The notes below the pieces were generated by a model. It did no database searches. It saw only the letters and a program-made list of their open reading frames with translations, and had not been told where the DNA came from. Below are positions 15,901-23,871 of a stretch of DNA of 37,310 nt, piece by piece. The stretch lies in contig NZ_AUWY01000088.1 of assembly GCF_000447205.1 (NCBI RefSeq), positions 1 through 37,310 on the forward strand, given 5' to 3'. Origin of the DNA: Sphingobium ummariense RL-3 (GTDB taxonomy: Bacteria; Pseudomonadota; Alphaproteobacteria; Sphingomonadales; Sphingomonadaceae). How positions within the stretch are numbered: the first letter of the stretch is position 1; each line of letters begins with the position of its first letter. The position numbers were made by a program, and so were the translations under genes.

Positions 15901-17385
15901 ATGCGCCAGCATCTTGCCCGCCCCCGCCCCGCCGCCCTTGCGTGCGCGCTGCTGCTCGGGCTGCTGCCGGGCTGCTCCAGGGAAGGCAGCGGACCGGTGG
16001 CGGTCAGCGTGGCGGGAGACCGCGACGACCTCGCCAGGCCCCTGCAGAACCTGCCCGATCCCGCCGCCAAGCTGATCCTGGAGGCGACGGCGCAGGGGCT
16101 GGTCGCCTTCGACGCGGGCGGCGACATCCTGCCCGCGCTCGCCCAGCGCTGGATCGTGGAAGAGGACGGGCGAAGCTATATCTTCCGCCTGCGCCGCGCC
16201 TTCTGGCCCGACGGCGCGCGCGTCACCGCGCCCGACATCGCCCGCCTGCTGACCGCCCGGATCGAATCGCTGCGCCGACTGGACCCCGACGGGCCGCTCG
16301 ACGCGGTGATGGAGGTCGTGCCGATGACTGGTGAGGTCATCGAAATCCGCCTCGCCGCCCCCCGCCCTGTCCTGTTGCAGATGCTCGCCCAGCCGCAGAT
16401 GGCGTTGCTTTCCAGCACCGGCGGCACGGGCCCCTATCGCGCGGCGCGGCAGGGCCAGGCCCTGTTCCTGACCCCGATCGACGATCCGGCGGCCAGCCTG
16501 GACGGCGAGGACCTGCCCACCCCGGCCTGGGCGATGCGGGTCTTGCGGGCGGAGCGGCCCGCGCTCGCCGTCATCCGCTTCCGCGAAGGCAAGGCGGACC
16601 TGATGCTGGGCGGCCGCTATTCGGACCTGCCGCTGCTGGTTCCCGCCGGAATCGACCGAGGCGATGTGCGGGTGGACCCCGTGGAAGGGCTGCTTGGTTT
16701 CGCCGTCACGGGCCAGGGCCCTTTGCTCGACGACGGCGGCATTCGCGCCGCGATCAACATGGCGGTGGACCGCAGCCGGCTTCCCGCCTTCTTCCCGCTC
16801 GGCGGATGGGCAACCACCGAGCAGCTCATGCCGGACCAGCTGGACCTTCCCGCACCACCGCCGCCGACGGAATGGGCGATCCTGTCCATGGACGAGCGCC
16901 GGGCACGGGCCCGGGCGGTCGTGGACCGCTGGCGCGCCGCGCATGGCGACCCGCCGGTGCTGCGCGTCGCCCTGCCCGCCGGCCCCGGTTCCACCCTGCT
17001 CTTCGGCCTGCTCGCACGCGATCTCGGCGCCATCGGCCTTTTTGTGCGGCGCGTATCGGTAAAGGAAGATGCCGACCTGCGCCTGATCGACGAGGTCGCG
17101 GCCTATGACAGCGCACTCTGGTATCTGGGCCGGGTCGGCTGCGCCCGGAAAATCCATTGCAGCGCGGATGCGGAGGCGCAGCTTCAGGCGGCTGGCCTCG
17201 CCAGCGACCTGGGCGAGCGCATGGCGCGAATCTACGACGCGCTCCGGCTGGTGCAGGGGCATAATGGCTATATCCCGCTCGGGAATCCGATCCGCTGGTC
17301 GCTGGTGTCGCGTCGGCTCAACGGCTTCACCCCCTCGCCCCGCGCGCGCCACCCATTGAACCATCTCTTCCGCAGCACCAATTAG
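15901..17385 (+). CDS. Lipoprotein, ABC-type peptide/solute-binding protein family 5
   Basis: A 494-residue protein with a lipoprotein signal: basic N-terminus, hydrophobic core and lipobox LLPGC (Cys about residue 23). The body matches the DppA/OppA (SBP_bac_5) fold: GLVAFDAGGDILPALAQRW, YIFRLRRAFWPDGARVTAPD, the central AAINMAVDRSRLPAFFPLGG and a C-terminal ending NHLFRSTN. No permease or ATPase genes adjoin it, unusual for a transport operon, so it may be an orphan binding protein or have another role. The start at 15901 is chosen because the signal sequence begins there. It is followed after 17 bp by a DUF4112 gene. Confidence 0.88.
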   Translation: MRQHLARPRPAALACALLLGLLPGCSREGSGPVAVSVAGDRDDLARPLQNLPDPAAKLILEATAQGLVAFDAGGDILPALAQRWIVEEDGRSYIFRLRRAFWPDGARVTAPDIARLLTARIESLRRLDPDGPLDAVMEVVPMTGEVIEIRLAAPRPVLLQMLAQPQMALLSSTGGTGPYRAARQGQALFLTPIDDPAASLDGEDLPTPAWAMRVLRAERPALAVIRFREGKADLMLGGRYSDLPLLVPAGIDRGDVRVDPVEGLLGFAVTGQGPLLDDGGIRAAINMAVDRSRLPAFFPLGGWATTEQLMPDQLDLPAPPPPTEWAILSMDERRARARAVVDRWRAAHGDPPVLRVALPAGPGSTLLFGLLARDLGAIGLFVRRVSVKEDADLRLIDEVAAYDSALWYLGRVGCARKIHCSADAEAQLQAAGLASDLGERMARIYDALRLVQGHNGYIPLGNPIRWSLVSRRLNGFTPSPRARHPLNHLFRSTN

Positions 17386-17402
17386 GGGGCTGGAGGATGA
17401 CG

Positions 17403-17825
17403 ATGGCGATATCCCAGGACCAGTTCGACCGCATCGTGCGCGACATGCCCGGCTTCGGCCGCGATCCCGCTTCGGTCCGTCGCCGGATCGAGGCGATGGA
17501 AGCGATGCTGGAGGGGCTGTTCGTCATCCCCGGCACCAGCCGCCGGGTCGGGCTCGACAGCCTCGTCGGCCTCATCCCGGTGGTCGGCGATCTCGCCACG
17601 GCGGCGATGGGCGCCTGGATCGTGTGGGAAGCCCGGAACCTCGGCATGTCGAAATGGCAGATCACCCGCATGGCCGCCAATGTCGGCGTCGACACGCTGC
17701 TGGGCGCCATCCCCTTCGCGGGGGACGTGTTCGACTTCCTCTACAAGTCCAACACGAAGAACCTGCGCATCATCCGCCGCCATCTCGACCGGCACCACCC
17801 GGCGACGGCGACGATCGACGGGTAG
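17403..17825 (+). CDS. DUF4112 membrane protein
   Basis: A protein of about 140 residues. The DUF4112 hallmarks are FVIPGTSRRVGLDSLVGLIP, VVGDLATAAMGAWIVWEARN and TLLGAIPFAGDVFDFLYKSN: two hydrophobic segments each introduced by a GLIP-G-D or AIPFAGD element. It is probably a small membrane protein of unknown function. I prefer ATG 17403 over 17397 because GGAGG (17392-17396) would lie six bases away rather than touching the start. It follows the solute-binding lipoprotein closely on the same strand. Confidence 0.88.
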   Translation: MAISQDQFDRIVRDMPGFGRDPASVRRRIEAMEAMLEGLFVIPGTSRRVGLDSLVGLIPVVGDLATAAMGAWIVWEARNLGMSKWQITRMAANVGVDTLLGAIPFAGDVFDFLYKSNTKNLRIIRRHLDRHHPATATIDG

Positions 17826-17826
17826 C

Positions 17827-17925
17827 AATCCCGGCGTGCTCCTGCGAAGGCAGGAGCCCAGTTCAGACGGCGGTACCGGACGCACCCGAGCCGTAGATCG
17901 AGTGCGTTCGCAGAAGCACGGGATT
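17827..17925. repeat. Imperfect inverted-repeat element
   Basis: The left end (17827-17848, AATCCCGGCGTGCTCCTGCG) and right end (17907-17925) are inverted copies apart from a 3-bp gap and one mismatch, about 99 bp in total. A small hairpin CCTGCGAAGGCAGG lies in the left part. It resembles the REP elements in ending with a CCCGG-type tip but is a separate variant. Confidence 0.65.
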
Positions 17926-17989
17926 CCTTTGAACGGCCGTTCTGTCTTTGCCAGCCCATGAAAAGTCGTGATGGGGTGGGAAGCGGACC

Positions 17990-18457
17990 TTAGGGACAGG
18001 CAGGCAGCGGCGCACCTGCGGTGAAGCTAGCATCACCACTGCGGCCGCTGTCGCGGATAGTTATCTGATAATTTTTTCCGTCGATTAGGCGCCTAGCTGA
18101 CTGTTCCACGTCCCACTGTGAGAGGCGTTGGCCGTAAAGAAGTCGCTGTCGAGACGGGCGTTTCGTGTAAGCGCCCTCATCTCCGTAATACCTTAGCTCG
18201 GCGCTCCACAGTCCAGGCCAACGATAGGGCGCTTCAGAATTCATGAGCTCTTCGTAGTTGCCAGGAAACTTTTCAACGACAAGCACACTCATCGGGCGGG
18301 GCTGATAGTCGGTAAACCAGCCATCGATCGGGTGAATGCGGAAGGCAAGGTGACTATTCAGCAAGCAGGGCGTCACCTCAAATCCTTCGGGAGTGCACCC
18401 GCTCAACAGAGCGAGTGCGGCACAAGCTAAGAAAGTTCGGTTGGATATGTAGTTCAT
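17990..18457 (-). CDS. Hypothetical lipoprotein
   Basis: A 155-residue protein starting MNYISNRTFLACAALALLSG with a lipobox LLSGC (Cys about residue 21), so it should be lipid-anchored in the envelope. The mature part contains HLAFRIHPIDGWFTDYQPRP, YPRW-like aromatic segments and a C-terminus with DGKNYQITIRDSGRSGDASF, suggesting a small beta-rich domain. I recognise no family. GC content is lower than in neighbouring genes, suggesting acquisition. ATG 18457 is preferred over the longer frame because it places the signal sequence at the N-terminus. Confidence 0.75.
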   Translation of the reverse strand: MNYISNRTFLACAALALLSGCTPEGFEVTPCLLNSHLAFRIHPIDGWFTDYQPRPMSVLVVEKFPGNYEELMNSEAPYRWPGLWSAELRYYGDEGAYTKRPSRQRLLYGQRLSQWDVEQSARRLIDGKNYQITIRDSGRSGDASFTAGAPLPACP

Positions 18458-18612
18458 CGCGGGCGAGTATGCTCGATCTGCCGAATGTCCGCAAAGGTCG
18501 AAAGCCGACATCACGCCTTCGAATTTGCCAAAGGCATCGTCGTCCTTTCAACGGACGAAGGACATCCATCCCCCGATCGTGAACCGTTCGCGTGCCTTTC
18601 AGCGAGCGCGGG

Positions 18613-19461
18613 TCATTCCGTCCCGGCCGCATTGCCCAGCGGCTGGACATTGGGGTCCAGGTCGAGCCGCAGACCCGGCCTGCGCGCCGGCGTGTTGCCC
18701 GGCCTGGGCGCCGGTCTGTCCGCCGCACCGGCGGGCGGACGCGGGTTGGCGATGCTCGGCCCGGGCGCAATCCGCAGATAGCTGATCGTCGAGGCCCCGC
18801 CCTGGTGCGGCGGACAGCGGGTGAACTCCATCGCCCGGTCCATGCACAGCCACACCTCGCTCAGCCAGTTGCCGCGCGTGGTCGTGACCCGCACCATGTC
18901 GGCCTTCAGCCCCTTGTTGGCGCGGGCGAAGGCGTCGGCGAACTGGCCGACGGTCAGCGTCTTGCGCCGGGCCAGCGCCTTCATGTCGGGAAAGCGCAGC
19001 GACTGGTAGAAGGCGCGCGACAGGTTGAAATACAGCTCCGGCCGGGTTGTCATGCAGGTGCCGTGCTTGGCCCATTCATGCTGGATCAGCTGGGCCGAGG
19101 GCGTGGTGCACAGATTGTCGCGGATGACGGTGCGCGGCACCAGATCGGCCGGCCTGCAATATTGCGGCCACTCCTTGCCGAAGCCGTCGGGCCACAGGCC
19201 GTGCAGCGTGAAGCCGAAGCGGCCGTTGCGCCCGCCGCACTGGAAGCGGTCGTCGTTCCCGCGCGCGCCGGAGCAATATTGCGGCGACCAGCTGATCGCC
19301 AGCGTATAGCTGCCGATCGGCAGGATGCGGCGCGGCTCCTTGGCGGTGGGGCCCTCCTTTTCCGGGCGGGGAAGCTGGGCCGGCAGGCTGCACTGCGCCG
19401 CCTGCGCCAGCGCCGTGCCGGGAGCGAGCAGCAGGATGAGGGGCAGGATCAGTCTAAGCAT
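18613..19461 (-). CDS. Ribonuclease T2 family protein
   Basis: A 282-residue exported RNase. The signal peptide MLRLILPLILLLAPGTALA is followed by the T2 core: SYTLAISWSPQYCS, catalytic segment CAS1 in FTLHGLWPDGFGKEWPQYC and CAS2 in HEWAKHGTCM, which supply the catalytic His residues. Several Cys residues (YCS, QCGG, YCRP, NLCTT, GTCM) fit the family's disulfides. A Pro/Arg-rich tail of about 45 residues after the catalytic domain is unusual. It acts in the periplasm or outside the cell, probably for RNA scavenging. Its 5' end overlaps the nadC 3' end by eight bases, so the two are probably cotranscribed. Confidence 0.93.
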   Translation of the reverse strand: MLRLILPLILLLAPGTALAQAAQCSLPAQLPRPEKEGPTAKEPRRILPIGSYTLAISWSPQYCSGARGNDDRFQCGGRNGRFGFTLHGLWPDGFGKEWPQYCRPADLVPRTVIRDNLCTTPSAQLIQHEWAKHGTCMTTRPELYFNLSRAFYQSLRFPDMKALARRKTLTVGQFADAFARANKGLKADMVRVTTTRGNWLSEVWLCMDRAMEFTRCPPHQGGASTISYLRIAPGPSIANPRPPAGAADRPAPRPGNTPARRPGLRLDLDPNVQPLGNAAGTE

Positions 19462-20305
19462 AGGCGAAGTCCAGTCCGATGTCGGCGGCCGGGGCCGACT
19501 GGGTCAGGCGGCCGACGCTGATATAGGTGACGCCGGTTTCGGCCTTGGCGCGGATCGTGTCCAGCGTGACGCCGCCCGACGCCTCGGTCGGCACCCGGCC
19601 GCCGACCAGCGTGACGGCGCCGCGCAGGGTCGGCGCGTCCATATTGTCCAGCAGCAGGTGGGTGGCGCCCGCCGCTAGCGCCGGCTCGATCTGGTCGACC
19701 CGGTCGACCTCGACGATGACGCGCTCGATGCCCGCCGCGGCGGCCCGGCGCACCGCTTCCTCCACCGATCCGGCGACGGCGACGTGATTGTCCTTGATCA
19801 TCGCCGCGTCCCACAGGCCCATGCGATGGTTGGTCGCGCCGCCCTGCCGCGTCGCATATTTCTCCAGCACGCGCAGCCCCGGAATGGTCTTGCGGGTGTC
19901 GAGCAGGGTCGCGCCCGTACCCAGGATCGCGTCCACATAGGCGCGGGTCAGCGTCGCGATGCCGCTCAGGTGCTGCACGGTATTAAGCGCGGATCGCTCC
20001 GCCGTCAGCATCGCGCGCGCCCTGCCCTTCATGCGCAATATGTCGGTGCCCGCGGGCACCCTGTCGCCGTCCCGCGCCAGCAGCTCGATCTCCACATCGG
20101 GGTCGAGCGCGCGGAAGAAGGCGGCGGCGACCGGAAGCCCGGCGAGCGTCACCGCGTCGCGGCTGTCCATCACCCCTTCGAACAGGGCATCGGCGGGGAT
20201 CACCGCTTCGCTGGTGACGTCGCGGCCATCGGGGCCGAGGTCCTCCGCCAGGGTCGCGCGGACGAAGGCGTCGAGGTCGAAGCCGTCCAGGGTAAAGTCG
20301 CTCAT
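19454..20305 (-). CDS. nadC: Nicotinate-nucleotide diphosphorylase (quinolinate phosphoribosyltransferase)
   Basis: A 283-residue enzyme that converts quinolinate and PRPP to nicotinate mononucleotide, CO2 and pyrophosphate in de novo NAD synthesis. Signature segments are ERSALNTVQHLSGIATLTR, LLDTRKTIPGLRVLEKYATR, NHRMGLWDAAMIKDNHV and VEVDRVDQIEPAL, ending with ISVGRLTQSAPAADIGLDF. All expected Arg/Lys/His ligands for quinolinate appear present. nadA is on the same strand 1.6 kb upstream, separated by cardiolipin synthase. Confidence 0.96.
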   Translation of the reverse strand: MSDFTLDGFDLDAFVRATLAEDLGPDGRDVTSEAVIPADALFEGVMDSRDAVTLAGLPVAAAFFRALDPDVEIELLARDGDRVPAGTDILRMKGRARAMLTAERSALNTVQHLSGIATLTRAYVDAILGTGATLLDTRKTIPGLRVLEKYATRQGGATNHRMGLWDAAMIKDNHVAVAGSVEEAVRRAAAAGIERVIVEVDRVDQIEPALAAGATHLLLDNMDAPTLRGAVTLVGGRVPTEASGGVTLDTIRAKAETGVTYISVGRLTQSAPAADIGLDFAYA

Positions 20306-20384
20306 GCGCCCAGCCGATAAGCGATCCGGCGGCGCGATGCCACCGTCTTCATCTCGCGCTCCAACCTCTCCCCGGTACCTGGGC

Positions 20385-21803
20385 TTACAGCAGCGACCCC
20401 ACCATGCGCGCGATATTCTCCAGCACCTTGCGCCAGAAGGGGCGCGCCCGCCACGCAGCCCGGTCGATCGCGTCGCTCTCCGCCAGGAAGCCGCGCTGCG
20501 CCGCGTCCACCGCCGCGACCGACGCGGCGTCGTAGAACAGCAGGCTCGCCTCCTCGTTCAGCTGGAAGGACCGCATGTCGACATTGCTCGACCCCAGCAG
20601 CGCGACCCGCCCGTCGATCCCGACCGTCTTGGCGTGGAGCAGCCGTCCGCGATAGGCGTGGATATGGACGCCCGCCGCCAGCAGCTCGGCATAATAGGAC
20701 GCCTGAGCGAAGTGGACGAGCCACTGGTCGACCGCGGCCGATACGATCACCTCCACCCGCACCCCGCGCAGCGCCGCTGTGCGCATCGCGTCCACCAGGT
20801 CGTCGTCGGGCACGAAATAGGGCGTCACCAGCACGGCATGGCTTCGCGCCTGGTGCAGCTGCCACACCAGCAGCGTCTTGAACCCCTCCAGCGGATAGTT
20901 GGACCCGCTGGGCAGCAGCTGCGCCACCGCCTCTCCCGCCGGCGGGGGAATCGCGACCGGCGTGTCGGCCAGCCTGTGCGTCTCCATATACCAGTCGGCG
21001 CGGATCACGCCTTCGATCTGCGCGACGACCGGGCCGGCAACCCGGGCGACCAGTTCCTGGTTGACGATGCCGGGCCGGAAGTCGCGCGCGACGATGTTCT
21101 GCGACCCGACATGGCCGATCGCGCCGTCGATGGCGAACAGCTTGCGGTGGTTGCGCATGTCGCGCCGGGTGTAGCGGCCGATCCAGCGCAGCGGCAGCGC
21201 CTCGGCCAGCTCGACCCCCGCCTCCGCCAGCATCGCCCGCGTGCCGCGCAGCCAGGGGCGGGAGCCGACCGGGTCGATCATCACCTGCACCGAAACGCCG
21301 CGCGCCTTCGCCCGGCCCAGCGCCGCCGCGACCCGCTGCCCGACCGCGTCGTCGGCGAAGATATAGGCGAGGATGCGGACATGGTCGCACGCCGCGTCGA
21401 TGTCGTCGATCAGCCGCGCGATCGCGCCGTCATAGTCGGTGATGATCTCGACCTGGTTGCCTCCCGTCGCCGGCATCTTGCCCAGCGATGCGGCGAGCGC
21501 CACGACCGGCGCCTGCTCCTCCGGCAAGGCGACCGGCGCATGGGCGCGCAGCCGCTCGGCGAGCACGGAAAACCAGCCGTCCAGCTCCCGGAAGCGCTCG
21601 CGCCGCCATTCGGGGAAGCGTGGGCTGCCGATCGCCCAGAACAGCAGCAGCCCCGGCACCGGCAGGAAGAAGATCAGCAGCAGCCAGGCCCGCGCCGCCG
21701 CCGGGCTGCGGCGAAAGGGGATGGTCGCCAGCGCGCCGATCCGGACCGCCCACTCCAGCGCGTAGAAGGCGATGCCCAGGTCGGTTTCGGGAAGGCCCAA
21801 CAT
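20385..21803 (-). CDS. cls: Cardiolipin synthase (phospholipase D superfamily)
   Basis: A 472-residue membrane enzyme that makes cardiolipin from phosphatidylglycerol. The N-terminus has two membrane segments (IAFYALEWAVRIGALATI and AWLLLIFFLPVPGLLLFWAI). Two PLD HKD motifs follow: NHRKLFAIDGAIGHVGSQN near residue 215 and LHAKTVGIDGRVALLGSSN near 395. Both keep His, Lys and Asp, so it should be active. The PLNFNE-like spacer WYMETHRLA and the C-terminal NARMVGSLL-type amphipathic end are usual. It sits between nadC and nadA, 80 bp from nadC, probably in one operon. Confidence 0.93.
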   Translation of the reverse strand: MLGLPETDLGIAFYALEWAVRIGALATIPFRRSPAAARAWLLLIFFLPVPGLLLFWAIGSPRFPEWRRERFRELDGWFSVLAERLRAHAPVALPEEQAPVVALAASLGKMPATGGNQVEIITDYDGAIARLIDDIDAACDHVRILAYIFADDAVGQRVAAALGRAKARGVSVQVMIDPVGSRPWLRGTRAMLAEAGVELAEALPLRWIGRYTRRDMRNHRKLFAIDGAIGHVGSQNIVARDFRPGIVNQELVARVAGPVVAQIEGVIRADWYMETHRLADTPVAIPPPAGEAVAQLLPSGSNYPLEGFKTLLVWQLHQARSHAVLVTPYFVPDDDLVDAMRTAALRGVRVEVIVSAAVDQWLVHFAQASYYAELLAAGVHIHAYRGRLLHAKTVGIDGRVALLGSSNVDMRSFQLNEEASLLFYDAASVAAVDAAQRGFLAESDAIDRAAWRARPFWRKVLENIARMVGSLL

Positions 21804-21878
21804 GGCCCTTTACTGGACCATGTGCGGGACAGCGGACAAGGCGATAATGGGCGGCCCGCCTCTTCCCCGGTCGGGGCC

Positions 21879-22874
21879 TCAGCGGTTGCCCAGGTCCCCC
21901 TGCCCGATCGTGCCCGAAGCCATCTCCAGCATCCGGTCCAGGCTCTTCTTCGCGGCGAGGCGCAGCCCCTCGTCCATCTCGATCCGCGGCTGCAGGTCGC
22001 GCAGCGCGAGGTAGAGCTTCTCCATCGTGTTGAGCGCCATATAGGGGCAGATGTTGCAGTTGCAGTTGCCGTCCGCCCCCGGCGCGCCGATGAAGGTCTT
22101 TTCCGGCACCGCCTTCTCCATCTGGTGGATGATGTGCGGTTCGGTGGCGACGATCAGCGTGTCGCCCTCCATCGTCTTGGCATATTGCAGGATGCCGCTG
22201 GTCGACCCGACATAGTCGCTATGGTCGACGATATAGGGCGGGCATTCCGGGTGCGCGGCGACCGGGGCGCCGGGATATTGCGCCTTCAGCTTCAGCAGCT
22301 CGGTCTCGCTGAACGCCTCGTGCACGATGCACACGCCCGGCCACAGCAGCATGTCGCGGTCGAACTTGCGCTTCAGGTACCCGCCCAGATGCTTGTCGGG
22401 GCCGAAGATGATCTTCTGCTCCCTGGGGATCTGCGACAGGATCGTCTCCGCCGAGGAGGAGGTGACGATGATGTCGGACAGCGCCTTCACCTCGGTCGAG
22501 CAGTTGATGTAGCTCAAGGCGATATGGTCGGGATGCGCCTCGCGGAACGCCTTGAACTGGGCGGGCGGGCAGCTGTCCTCAAGGCTGCAGCCCGCGTCCA
22601 TGTCGGGCAGCACGACAATCTTCTGCGGGCTCAGGATCTTGGCGGTCTCCGCCATGAAGCGCACGCCGCAAAAGGCGATGACGTCCGCGTCCGTCTCCGC
22701 CGCCTTGCGCGACAGCTCCAGCGAATCGCCGACGAAATCGGACAGGTCCTGAATCTCGGGCGTCTGGTAATAATGGCCCAGGATCACCGCATTGCGCTCC
22801 TTGCGCAGCCGGTCGATCTCCGCGCGCAGGTCCAGCCCCGCCAGCGAACCGCCTATTCCTCCCCGTGCATCCAC
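21879..22874 (-). CDS. nadA: Quinolinate synthase A
   Basis: A 331-residue [4Fe-4S] enzyme that condenses iminoaspartate with dihydroxyacetone phosphate to quinolinate. Typical segments: NAVILGHYYQTPEIQDLSDF, DVIAFCGVRFMAETAKIL, YINCSTEVKALSDIIVTSSS, AHPECPPYIVDHSDYVGSTS, GTEPHIIH-like ATEPHIIHQMEK and CNCNICPYMALNTMEKLY. The three cluster Cys residues have candidates in YINCST, HPECPP and CNICPY. A nadB gene, normally its partner, is not in the window. Confidence 0.96.
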   Translation of the reverse strand: MDARGGIGGSLAGLDLRAEIDRLRKERNAVILGHYYQTPEIQDLSDFVGDSLELSRKAAETDADVIAFCGVRFMAETAKILSPQKIVVLPDMDAGCSLEDSCPPAQFKAFREAHPDHIALSYINCSTEVKALSDIIVTSSSAETILSQIPREQKIIFGPDKHLGGYLKRKFDRDMLLWPGVCIVHEAFSETELLKLKAQYPGAPVAAHPECPPYIVDHSDYVGSTSGILQYAKTMEGDTLIVATEPHIIHQMEKAVPEKTFIGAPGADGNCNCNICPYMALNTMEKLYLALRDLQPRIEMDEGLRLAAKKSLDRMLEMASGTIGQGDLGNR

Positions 22875-22932
22875 GCTGTACTGCCTCCGATCGGTGTCCC
22901 GACCGGGCAGATAGGCCGGAGCGGCGGGCGGT

Positions 22933-23700
22933 TCAAGGAAGGAAAGCGCGCATCGGCCGCGCCGCGCCCGGCGCGCCCGCCGTCACCCGCTCGGTCAGCG
23001 CATGGCCCATGGGGCTGTAGGCGATCGCGTCGGCGACCAGCTGCGATCCCGCCAGCACCGCCAGGCCCCACCACCAGGCGGGATGGACCCGGCCCGCGCG
23101 GCGCAGGTCGGCGACGATGCCCGCCAGCAGGAACAGGGCCGGGGCCAGCACGGCGGCGCTCCACCAGGACCAGGGGATCATCAGCGGCATGGGCAGCAGC
23201 CGGCCGAAGCCCGGCCCAGTCAGCGTCACCATCGCCCCGGACATCAGCCGCCGGTGCCAGTCCGTCCGCCGCCGCATCGCGATCGCCGCAACGGCCAGCC
23301 CGGCAAAGCTCGCTATGCCCAGGCTGTTGCCCAGCAGGAACTCGTTCTTGTCGAAGAAGAAGGGACCGCCGGTCTGCCGCACCGAGAAAATCGTCATGGC
23401 GCAGCCCAGCACGACCATCGCCGGGATCCAGCCGACCGCCAGCCAGCCCAGCCGCCGGTGCAGCCGCACCGATCCGGTCGCGACCAGCCCGGTCTGCATC
23501 AGGTACAGGACGACCCAGCCGAAGAAAACGAACGCATGGACATGGAAGATCAGCGGCGCCCCGAAGCTCGACCGCCCGAAGATGATGTTGGTGGAAAAGC
23601 CCGCGACCAGCACCAGCGCCATCAGGCAGGCCGTGATGAAGAAGAACCGGTGCTCCCGATCCACCGCCGATAAACCCGCCCCCGCCTGCGTCGCCATCAT
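22933..23700 (-). CDS. Polytopic membrane protein of unknown function
   Basis: A 255-residue protein with about seven predicted membrane helices: FFFITACLMALVLVAGFSTN, LIFHVHAFVFFGWVVLYLMQ, LGWLAVGWIPAMVVLGCAMT, LGIASFAGLAVAAIAMR, MLIPWSW-like PLMIPWSWWSAAVLAPALFL and WWWGLAVLAGSQLVADAIAY. Histidines at the helix ends (HVHAF, RLHRRLG, DWHRRLM) form a pattern seen in a conserved uncharacterised family of proteobacterial membrane proteins and recall haem- or metal-binding sites, but this is speculation. It starts ATGATG; either Met could be used. A GC hairpin covers its ribosome-binding site. Confidence 0.8.
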   Translation of the reverse strand: MMATQAGAGLSAVDREHRFFFITACLMALVLVAGFSTNIIFGRSSFGAPLIFHVHAFVFFGWVVLYLMQTGLVATGSVRLHRRLGWLAVGWIPAMVVLGCAMTIFSVRQTGGPFFFDKNEFLLGNSLGIASFAGLAVAAIAMRRRTDWHRRLMSGAMVTLTGPGFGRLLPMPLMIPWSWWSAAVLAPALFLLAGIVADLRRAGRVHPAWWWGLAVLAGSQLVADAIAYSPMGHALTERVTAGAPGAARPMRAFLP

Positions 23701-23702
23701 AC

Positions 23703-23723
23703 CCCCCGGAATGTTGCCGGGGG
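23703..23723. promoter_or_regulatory. Hairpin over the ribosome-binding site of the membrane-protein gene
   Basis: CCCCCGG (23703-23709) and CCGGGGG (23717-23723) form a perfect 7-bp stem with a 7-nt loop, immediately before the minus-strand ATG at 23700. In the mRNA the G-rich arm that serves as Shine-Dalgarno sequence would be paired. No T-tract follows, so it does not look like a terminator. Confidence 0.4.
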
Positions 23724-23822
23724 TGAAATTACCATGGGGGGCGGGAGGGGGTCAATTGTGGGTATCCCTAACTTACCGGTCGCCACTCCGCGATGGCCCC
23801 GTAAAGAAGTCATTCCCAGCCA

Positions 23823-23852
23823 TTGACGCGATAAGAGGCGGCTCGAGGTTAT
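23823..23852 (+). promoter_or_regulatory. Possible promoter of the DUF262-HEPN pair
   Basis: TTGACG (23823-23828) is followed after 18 bp by GGTTAT (23847-23852). The -35 is near consensus, the -10 is weak. The site is 20 bp before the first ATG. Confidence 0.35.
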
Positions 23853-23871
23853 CCTTGCAGCAGATGAGGCC

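Noticed and set aside
15901..17385. A complete ABC transporter operon
   Set aside because: Only the binding protein is present; no permease or ATPase gene lies nearby.
19959..23585. A 1,208-codon plus-strand open frame spanning nadC, cls, nadA and the membrane protein
   Set aside because: It crosses four well-supported minus-strand genes and shows only Arg/Gln/His-rich composition; long shadow frames are common in GC-rich DNA.
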